Shown here piece after piece: positions 6,260 to 10,405 of a stretch of DNA of 10,405 nucleotides. The stretch comes from an uncultured Bacilli bacterium (GTDB lineage: Bacteria > Bacillota_I > Bacilli_A > RF39 > UBA660). Made by a program: the position numbers and the translations under genes. The notes under the pieces were generated by a model, which did no database searches, was not told where the DNA came from, and was given only the letters and a program-made list of their open reading frames with translations. The stretch lies in assembly GCA_947628105.1 (NCBI GenBank), contig CANQYN010000032.1:1-10405 (forward strand), in the 5' to 3' direction. The stretch's first letter is position 1; every line of letters starts with the position of its first letter.

Positions 6260-7876
6260 ATGAACAAAGTATATGTATTTGGGCATCGTAATCCGGATAC
6301 TGATTCGGTTACTAGCGCAATTGCCCTATCTTATTTAAAAAATGAGTTGGGAGTAACGGCAGAACCACGAGTATTAGGAGAAATCAATAAAGAGACAAAA
6401 TTTGTTTTAGATTACTTTAATATGGATATTCCTAAATACTTAAATGATGTAAAGTTGCAAATGAAAGATTTGAATTATCATAAAAATTTATTTGTTCATA
6501 AACATACATCATTAGAAGATACGTATTCTTACATGTTAGAAAATAATATTACAGGAGTCCCTGTAGTAGGCGACGAAAATAAATTTGAAGGGCTTATAAC
6601 GATTAAAAATATCGCAAAAGGATTAATAAGTGGAGATTTTACTCGTTTAAATACTTCATATGATAATATTTTAAAAACATTGCATGCGGAAGGAGTATTA
6701 AAATACGATGATGAAATTATGGGAAATCTTTTAATAGCCTCTTATCGAAGCACCACTTTTATGAGCAATATTTATTTAAAAAAAGATGATATTTTAATTG
6801 TTGGAGATCGTCATAGTATTATTGAAAAGGCAGTAGAAAGTGGAGTCCGATTATTAATTATTGTCGGAAACGGAGAAATAAAAGAAAAACATATTGAAAT
6901 AGCAAAAACCAATAAAGTTAATATCATTCGAACCCCTTATGATACTTTTCGTACTTCTCGATTAATTGGACTTACTAATTATATTTCTACTTTAATTACT
7001 GGGGAAAGACCTTATACATTCGATCAAAATGATTATTATGATGATTTTTTAGTGAAAAGTAGTAAATTAAAACATAATAATTATCCTATTATTTCGGCAA
7101 AAGATGTTTGTAAAGGATTAATTCGTGTAACAGAAATAACAGAAAAAAATAAAAAACAAGTCATTTTAGTAGATCATAATGAAGAAAGTCAAAGTGTAGT
7201 AGGTTTAGAAGAAGCCGAAATATTAGAAATAGTAGATCATCATAAGTTAGGAACGATTGCTACTAACCATCCAATTAATTTTCGAAATATGTCAGTAGGT
7301 AGCACCAATACCATTGTTTACTATTTATATAAAGAAAATGGAATTAAGATACCAGATAATATTGCTGGAGTTATGTTATCTGGGATTTTATCTGATACTT
7401 TAGCGCTTACTAGTCCAACGACAACAGAAAAAGATCGTGAAGTTGTGAGACTATTATCGAAACAGATTGATATCGACTATGAACAATATTCTTTAAAAAT
7501 GTTTAAAGCGGGAACTTCTTTGGAAGGAAAAACAAAATTAGAAATTATTAACGAAGATATTAAATCATTTGATGTAGAAGATGTTTCTTTTGCTGTATCA
7601 CAGGTATTTACATTAAACTTTGAAGAAATTTTAAATGAAAAAGAAGAATATTTATCAATAATTGAAAAAATGAAAAATGATAAAGGACATCGTCTAGTTC
7701 TTTTAGTTGTAACAGATATAATCAAAAATGGTTCTTATATTTTTTATACAGAAAAAGAAAAAGAATTGTTAGAAGATGCTTATCATATTAAAGATTTATA
7801 TCAAGGATATTATATGAATGGATTTGTCTCAAGAAAAAAACAAATCGTACCTGCAATTATGGAAGTAATACATTAG
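6260..7876 (+). CDS. Family II Mn-dependent inorganic pyrophosphatase with CBS and DRTGG domains
   Basis: This 538-aa cytosolic enzyme hydrolyses PPi to two phosphates. The DHH domain begins with 'GHRNPDTDS' (metal ligands His9, Asp13 and Asp15) and resumes after a regulatory insert at 'VDHNE' (Asp305) and 'VDHHKLG' (Asp326-His327-His328), then 'ILSDT' (Asp379). The C-terminal DHHA2 domain carries the substrate-binding 'SRKKQIVP' at 524-531. The insert at about 65-300 has a CBS motif (NNITGVPVV) near 95-103, a DRTGG-like region at about 140-245 and a second CBS segment at about 247-295. This is the arrangement of nucleotide-regulated CBS-pyrophosphatases such as the one from Clostridium perfringens. 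AMP/ADP inhibition and Ap4A activation are known for those; here they are inferred. It is monocistronic. Confidence 0.93.
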   Translation: MNKVYVFGHRNPDTDSVTSAIALSYLKNELGVTAEPRVLGEINKETKFVLDYFNMDIPKYLNDVKLQMKDLNYHKNLFVHKHTSLEDTYSYMLENNITGVPVVGDENKFEGLITIKNIAKGLISGDFTRLNTSYDNILKTLHAEGVLKYDDEIMGNLLIASYRSTTFMSNIYLKKDDILIVGDRHSIIEKAVESGVRLLIIVGNGEIKEKHIEIAKTNKVNIIRTPYDTFRTSRLIGLTNYISTLITGERPYTFDQNDYYDDFLVKSSKLKHNNYPIISAKDVCKGLIRVTEITEKNKKQVILVDHNEESQSVVGLEEAEILEIVDHHKLGTIATNHPINFRNMSVGSTNTIVYYLYKENGIKIPDNIAGVMLSGILSDTLALTSPTTTEKDREVVRLLSKQIDIDYEQYSLKMFKAGTSLEGKTKLEIINEDIKSFDVEDVSFAVSQVFTLNFEEILNEKEEYLSIIEKMKNDKGHRLVLLVVTDIIKNGSYIFYTEKEKELLEDAYHIKDLYQGYYMNGFVSRKKQIVPAIMEVIH

Positions 7877-7888
7877 TATTACTTTTTT
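7863..7888 (+). terminator. Terminator overlapping the pyrophosphatase stop codon
   Basis: AAGTAATAC (7863-7871) pairs with GTATTACTT (7876-7884) around ATTA, then T to 7888. The TAG stop (7874-7876) spans the loop/stem junction, so the left arm is coding. Confidence 0.88.
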
Positions 7889-7973
7889 GATAGAACTTAT
7901 TATAAAATTATGAACGATAAAACCTTACAAATAAATTTTGTTTTTGGCACCTACTTTTTAAATTATCATACCT

Positions 7974-7986
7974 TATAATAGGTGAT
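7974..7986 (+). promoter_or_regulatory. -10 box abutting the ribosome site of the second amidase
   Basis: TATAAT (7974-7979) runs straight into AGGTGAT (7980-7986), which is 4 bases before the ATG at 7991. If this TATAAT is the real -10, transcription would start within the ribosome site. Either the mRNA is almost leaderless or another promoter in 7889-7970 is used; none was clear there. The GTG at 7982 lies inside the ribosome site, so it is not the start. Confidence 0.5.
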
Positions 7987-7990
7987 TTCT

Positions 7991-8617
7991 ATGAGTGAAA
8001 GAGGAAATAAAAAAATAATTATCGATGCCGGTCATGGGGGAGAAGATATAGGATATAATGATACTAATATTATAGAAAAAGATTTTACTTTAGAATTATC
8101 AAAATATATTTATGATAAATTAAAAAATCAAAATATCGAAGTAATTCTTACTAGGGATAATGACATTACATTATCACCTAGCGATAGAACTAATAAAATT
8201 TTGAACACATACGGTAATAATTCAGATGTTATTGTTCTTTCTAATCAATTAGCTACTAATGGGGAAAATACTACTGATATAGTGTATGCATTACGCAATA
8301 ATGATGAGCTTCCTAATTTAATTAGAGAAGAATTAGAAAATTCAGATATTATTGTAGGGAAAGTATATCAATTAAGATCAGCTAGTGATACTTCAAAAGA
8401 TTATTATTTTATTCATCGTGATACAGGAAATACACAAGCAATTATGGTAGAATATTATATAGCAGATTCTTCTAATTGGAAAAATCAGATTCCTATTTTT
8501 GGAGATGCGGTGGCAGAAGCATTATTAGAATATGTTGGGAAACCTACTGATGATAATTATTATGTTGTCGTATCAGGGGATAAAGTTTTTATGGGAAATA
8601 AATGTTTATCAAATTAA
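7991..8617 (+). CDS. Amidase_3-type N-acetylmuramoyl-L-alanine amidase, damaged and truncated
   Basis: This 208-aa protein has no signal peptide. Amidase_3 features are present: 'IDAGHGG' with His15, Glu29 in 'IIEKDFTLELS', and Glu154 in 'IMVEYYIADS'. Where the third zinc ligand is expected (S-x-H-x-N), it reads S84-N-Q86-L-A88; there is no His between residues 16 and 141, so activity is doubtful. The rest ('YALRNNDELPNLI', 'SDTSKDYYFIHRDTGNTQ') resembles a group of amidases usually followed by wall-binding repeats. The C-terminus, 'NYYVVVSGD', is the opening of a LysM repeat that then breaks off into 11 unrelated residues and a stop. The matching LysM continuation is found at 9181, so this is read as the 5' part of a split gene. 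Confidence 0.85.
   Translation: MSERGNKKIIIDAGHGGEDIGYNDTNIIEKDFTLELSKYIYDKLKNQNIEVILTRDNDITLSPSDRTNKILNTYGNNSDVIVLSNQLATNGENTTDIVYALRNNDELPNLIREELENSDIIVGKVYQLRSASDTSKDYYFIHRDTGNTQAIMVEYYIADSSNWKNQIPIFGDAVAEALLEYVGKPTDDNYYVVVSGDKVFMGNKCLSN
8570..8581 (+). repeat. Left 12-bp direct repeat flanking the insert
   Basis: GTATCAGGGGAT is identical to 9181-9192. It may be a target-site duplication or the footprint of the recombination that split the gene. Confidence 0.75.
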
Positions 8618-8624
8618 ATAATTG

Positions 8625-8633
8625 TGCTATAAT
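8625..8633 (+). promoter_or_regulatory. Extended -10 promoter for the inserted gene
   Basis: TGCTATAAT is an extended -10 with no clear -35. It lies just past the stop of the truncated amidase and gives a leader of about 17 bases with GGGAGGT (8642-8648). Confidence 0.7.
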
Positions 8634-8656
8634 ACAAATATGGGAGGTATAAAATT

Positions 8657-9028
8657 ATGGAAAATGGTATTAATGGTACTTTAGCAGATTATGAAAACTC
8701 ATATGCGAATAAAATGAAAGATTATTGGGAATCATGTGGGCCTATCCTTTTTGGTAATAATGATATTTTAGTTGAAAAGTGGCGCACTTTTGTAGAAACT
8801 CAAGTATCTCATTCTTTTGTAAGAGGAGCTTTGATGGATCAAACCATTCAAATAATTCAAATGATTAATTCAAATATACCAATTGAATTAATTGCTCAAA
8901 CTATAAATAAAATACCTGGTGGTAAAACGATTGTAGACTCTTATTTATGGGCATTTATTCATCCAGAGATTGTAGATGGATTACAAAACGCAGTACAATC
9001 ACTTGCGGAGGAGCCAAAGTCAATGTAA
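8657..9028 (+). CDS. Orphan protein of unknown function within the insert
   Basis: I do not recognise this 123-aa protein. It is soluble, without a signal peptide or membrane segment, and looks largely helical. Visible patches are 'NKMKDYWESCGPILFG' (about 18-33), 'VEKWRTFVETQVSHSFVRG' (about 39-57), an amphipathic stretch 'QTIQIIQMINSNIPIELIAQ' (about 62-81), and 'INKIPGGKTIVDSYLWAFIHPEIVDG' (about 83-108). There is one Cys and no catalytic motif. GGGAGGT 8 bases before the ATG supports the start. Its own promoter and terminator make it an independent unit, unlike the broken genes on either side. Codon and base use are as AT-rich as the neighbours. Confidence 0.75.
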   Translation: MENGINGTLADYENSYANKMKDYWESCGPILFGNNDILVEKWRTFVETQVSHSFVRGALMDQTIQIIQMINSNIPIELIAQTINKIPGGKTIVDSYLWAFIHPEIVDGLQNAVQSLAEEPKSM

Positions 9029-9032
9029 ATAT

Positions 9033-9063
9033 AAAAACGTCTTATTTTTAATAGGACGTTTTT
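9033..9063 (+). terminator. Strong terminator of the inserted gene
   Basis: AAAAACGTCTTATT (9033-9046) pairs with AATAGGACGTTTTT (9050-9063) around TTT: 14 pairs with one G-T. The A- and T-flanks could let it work in both directions. Confidence 0.9.
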
Positions 9064-9180
9064 ATAAGGTTAAACTTCGATAATCTAAATGAAAAATATT
9101 ATTTTTATATTATATTAAAGTAGAAAGTGTTACTAATAAATAAATTAGATAATTATATTGATTAGTATTCCATAAAAAAT

Positions 9181-9192
9181 GTATCAGGGGAT
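9181..9192 (+). repeat. Right 12-bp direct repeat flanking the insert
   Basis: GTATCAGGGGAT is the second copy of the sequence at 8570-8581. Here it opens the LysM array in frame (V-S-G-D) and has no upstream start codon. Confidence 0.75.
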
Positions 9193-9240
9193 TCTTTATA
9201 TAAGATTGCTAAAAAATATAATACGACAATTGATGAATTA

Positions 9241-9780
9241 ATGAAATTAAATAAACTAACTTCATCGGTATTGATGATAGGGCAACGTTTAAAAATTCCT
9301 ACCAATATAAGTGATGACGATTCGATATATGTAGTTAAATCAGGGGATACCCTATGGAATATAGCAAAAAAATATAATATATCATTAGATGAGTTATTAA
9401 AAATTAATAATTTAACTAAAGATTCAATTTTAAATATAGGTCAAAAAATAAAAATTCCTAATGAAACAATACCAGATAATAATTATATAATATATACGGT
9501 AAAAAGTGGTGATTCACTATGGGATATTGCTCGAAAGTATAATACTACGGTAGACGAAATCATGAATAGTAATAATTTAAAAAGTAATTTGTTACAAATT
9601 GGACAACAATTGAAAATACCAAATTATAAAAATGATGAAAATCAAACAATATATATTGTAAAATCGGGAGATAGTTTATGGTCAATTGCTAAAAAATATA
9701 ACACAACAGTAGATGAATTGAAAAGGAAAAATAAATTGAACAGTAATAATTTAAAGATAGGACAGCAATTAATCATTTAA
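9241..9780 (+). CDS. LysM repeat protein, 5'-truncated (3' half of split amidase gene)
   Basis: The first ATG of this frame (9241) lies in the middle of a LysM repeat and has no ribosome site. The repeat really begins at 9181 (V-S-G-D-S-L-Y-K-I-A-K-K-Y-N). Going upstream the frame meets a TAG at 9163 before any ATG, GTG or TTG. From the ATG, 179 codons remain, holding the end of LysM 1 (to about residue 20) and three full repeats (about 30-73, 85-127 and 138-179). Each has 'V-K-S-G-D-[ST]-L-W', 'IA[KR]KYN' and 'L-x-I-G-Q-x-[LI]-x-I'. LysM binds GlcNAc in peptidoglycan. The array has no catalytic part or signal of its own, so it is most likely an unexpressed fragment of the upstream amidase. 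Confidence 0.8.
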   Translation: MKLNKLTSSVLMIGQRLKIPTNISDDDSIYVVKSGDTLWNIAKKYNISLDELLKINNLTKDSILNIGQKIKIPNETIPDNNYIIYTVKSGDSLWDIARKYNTTVDEIMNSNNLKSNLLQIGQQLKIPNYKNDENQTIYIVKSGDSLWSIAKKYNTTVDELKRKNKLNSNNLKIGQQLII

Positions 9781-9805
9781 AAAAGTTCATTTTTTGAACT
9801 TTTTT
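9779..9805. terminator. Bidirectional terminator between LysM and cwlJ-like genes
   Basis: AAAAAAGTTCA (9779-9789) pairs with TGAACTTTTTT (9795-9805) around five T. An A-tract on one side and a T-tract on the other serve both convergent genes. The arms touch the stop codons of both. Confidence 0.92.
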
Positions 9806-10233
9806 TAATGAATTTGAGGACATACTCCAATATCGGGTTGATAAAAACAATGATTTTTATATTTTCCACTTAGTTGTTGATCCCACCAAGTAGTTTGACA
9901 GGTAGATCCTTTACTAGGAGCGTAGAACCAAAGAGCATTTGTTGCTGGATAATAATATTCCCCTCGTAAAACACGATTAGCTAGATTTTTTTCTGTTGTA
10001 GTAGGATTACTAAAAAATAATGGACTTGATATTCCTGTAAATCCACCGGGATTTTGATATATTACATCAGATATTGTCTTTATATTTTTAAAAGTTAAGC
10101 AATTAGCTAAAGCTCGATTTGTTATTACATTACCAACCATCAGCATTCCTAAATCTCCTTCTCCAATCGCTTCTGCTCTCATTAATCGAGCTAGTAAATC
10201 TCTTTCTTTACTTGTGTATTGTAAAATTCCCAT
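9805..10233 (-). CDS. cwlJ: Cell wall hydrolase of the SleB/CwlJ family
   Basis: This 142-aa Hydrolase_2 protein has the catalytic Glu21 in 'LLARLMRAEAIGEGDLG', then 'GNVITNRAL' (34-42), 'NPGGFTG' (61-67), 'PATNALWFYAP' (96-106) and the C-terminal 'CQTTWWDQQLSGKYKNHCFY'. This last pattern is closer to CwlJ than to SleB. Like CwlJ it lacks a signal peptide and a LysM or peptidoglycan-binding domain. CwlJ sits in the spore coat and breaks down cortex peptidoglycan at germination, normally with GerQ, which is not in this window. The start at 10233 is chosen because AGGTGAT precedes it. A longer frame up to 10302 has no ribosome site. It points toward the LysM remnant and shares its terminator. 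Confidence 0.87.
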   Translation of the reverse strand: MGILQYTSKERDLLARLMRAEAIGEGDLGMLMVGNVITNRALANCLTFKNIKTISDVIYQNPGGFTGISSPLFFSNPTTTEKNLANRVLRGEYYYPATNALWFYAPSKGSTCQTTWWDQQLSGKYKNHCFYQPDIGVCPQIH

Positions 10234-10236
10234 GTT

Positions 10237-10254
10237 ATCACCTAAGGTATTATA
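10237..10254 (-). promoter_or_regulatory. -10 box and ribosome site of the cwlJ-like gene
   Basis: On the minus strand TATAAT (10254-10249) is followed by AGGTGAT (10243-10237), then ATG at 10233. No good -35 was seen. The transcript would begin at the edge of the ribosome site. Confidence 0.6.
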
Positions 10255-10296
10255 TGCAATAAAAAGGTTTCGTATATCATAAGAAAATTCAAATAC

Positions 10297-10325
10297 TTGC
10301 ATAAATAATATTACTATGATATAAT
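10297..10325 (+). promoter_or_regulatory. Promoter of tRNA-Trp
   Basis: TTGCAT (10297-10302), a 17-base spacer and extended -10 TGATATAAT (10317-10325) lie 12 bases before the tRNA. This is the best-spaced two-box promoter in the window, arranged divergently from the cwlJ-like gene. Confidence 0.7.
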
Positions 10326-10337
10326 AACGATGTTTTT

Positions 10338-10405
10338 AGGGGATTAGTTAAATGGTATAATAATGGTCTCCAAAACCACTGTTGGGAGTTCGATTCTCTC
10401 ATCCC
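10338..10405 (+). tRNA. tRNA-Trp (anticodon CCA), 3' end outside the window
   Basis: The cloverleaf folds by eye. The 5' acceptor arm AGGGGAT pairs with ATCCC at the window edge; the last two acceptor pairs and the discriminator base are cut off. The D-arm contains AATGGTA. The anticodon stem ATGGT/ACCAC has one A-C mismatch at its outer pair and a 7-base loop C-T-CCA-A-A (anticodon 10370-10372). The T-arm is GGGAG-TTCGATT-CTCTC. CCA reads UGG only, which matches a standard genetic code. Confidence 0.93.

Larger units (their letters stand above)
8582..9180 (+). mobile_element. Putative single-gene insertion cassette in the amidase-LysM gene
   Basis: About 599 bp lie between the two 12-bp direct repeats. 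In order they hold a promoter (8625), a ribosome site, a 123-aa gene of unknown function, a strong terminator (9033-9063) and about 115 bp of AT-rich DNA with no feature I can support. Near the ends there is a 9-bp inverted match, TTTTTATGG (8586-8594) and CCATAAAAA (9170-9178). It sits 4 and 2 bases in from the repeats, which is imperfect for a transposon. No transposase or recombinase is encoded, so any mobility would need help in trans. It may instead be an insertion from illegitimate recombination. Confidence 0.45.
7991..9780 (+). pseudogene. Split amidase-LysM gene interrupted by a ~600-bp insert (reconstruction)
   Basis: The 12 bases GTATCAGGGGAT occur at 8570-8581, in the last LysM codons of the amidase, and again at 9181-9192, both in codon phase. 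Joining the two copies removes 611 bp and leaves 1179 bases, exactly 393 codons without a stop. The product is an amidase followed by four LysM repeats, with the junction reading 'YYVVVSGDSLYKIAKKYN', a well-formed LysM start. The sequence facts are direct; that they record an insertion is an inference. A competing view is decay of two separate LysM genes: 'tcaggggat' also occurs at 9340-9348, since it encodes the conserved S-G-D. Confidence 0.7.

Noticed and set aside
296..7725. Minus-strand open frames opposite rpsI, the FxLYD gene, cwlD, htrA and the pyrophosphatase gene
   Set aside because: They lie antisense to well-supported genes, have no ribosome sites, and encode low-complexity sequences without recognisable domains.
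7982..7990. GTG start three codons upstream of the second amidase
   Set aside because: The GTG is part of AGGTGAT, which is the ribosome site for the ATG at 7991.
8582..8617. Degenerate LysM hidden by a frameshift at the amidase end ('LWEI' appears in the +1 frame near 8589-8600)
   Set aside because: Only four residues match and a 4-base insertion must be assumed. It is kept as an alternative to the insertion model but is less economical than joining at the 12-bp repeat.
9127..9240. GTG at 9127 as an upstream start for the LysM array
   Set aside because: It is in the same frame but is interrupted by TAG at 9163-9165 after 12 codons, and has only a poor ribosome site.
9241..9780. LysM protein as an independent, expressed gene starting at ATG 9241
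   Set aside because: The ATG lies inside a LysM repeat and has no ribosome site. The homologous sequence extends upstream to 9181, and no start codon exists between the TAG at 9163 and 9241.
9190..9780. Periodic repeats in the LysM array as a CRISPR or satellite
   Set aside because: The ~150-160-bp periodicity is coding (LysM units) with diverged nucleotides, not identical short repeats with spacers.
10234..10302. N-terminal extension of the cwlJ-like gene
   Set aside because: No ribosome site precedes it, and it would span the gene's own TATAAT and AGGTGAT. CwlJ proteins begin close to the 'LLARL' helix.

Overview
The window is AT-rich, forward-biased DNA with strong AGGAGG/AGGTGA ribosome binding sites, TATAAT promoters and hairpin-plus-T terminators. 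This fits a low-GC Bacillota, probably of class Bacilli. The conserved rplM-rpsI pair, a CwlD-type amidase and a CwlJ-type cortex hydrolase point to a spore-forming lineage. One gene ends in TGA directly at a terminator and the tRNA-Trp carries anticodon CCA. Both indicate the standard bacterial code rather than the Mycoplasma code. The species is not identifiable from sequence alone.

Layout. 1-593: the 3' end of rplM and complete rpsI, then a terminator. 668-1635: two tandem paralogous membrane-anchored FxLYD-domain proteins. 1667-3260: a SAM-dependent methyltransferase and an alpha/beta hydrolase, nearly touching. 3271-3372: the in-frame tail of a lost ABC-transporter gene. 3435-4094: cwlD. 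4150-6164: an Abi_2-family protein and an HtrA-type serine protease, probably cotranscribed. 6260-7876: a CBS/DRTGG-containing family II pyrophosphatase. 7991-9780: a broken amidase-LysM locus. 9805-10233 (minus strand): a CwlJ/SleB hydrolase. 10338 to the end: tRNA-Trp, cut off by the window edge.

The most interesting region is 7991-9780. The amidase at 7991-8617 stops just after the first residues of a LysM repeat (…VVVSGD). A LysM array that lacks its own start resumes at 9181 with the same 12 bases. Removing the 611 bp in between restores one 393-codon open frame, an amidase with four LysM repeats. The intervening ~600 bp carries its own promoter, ribosome binding site, a 123-aa orphan gene and a terminator, and looks like a self-contained cassette inserted into the gene. 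The amidase domain also lacks the His expected as third zinc ligand, so the locus may have been decaying or changing function already.

The genome is very compact. Terminator stems overlap stop codons. TATAAT boxes lie only about 17-29 bases upstream of start codons, so many mRNAs should have tiny leaders. The cell-wall theme (CwlD, second amidase, LysM repeats, CwlJ, plus a surface protease) dominates the second half of the window.
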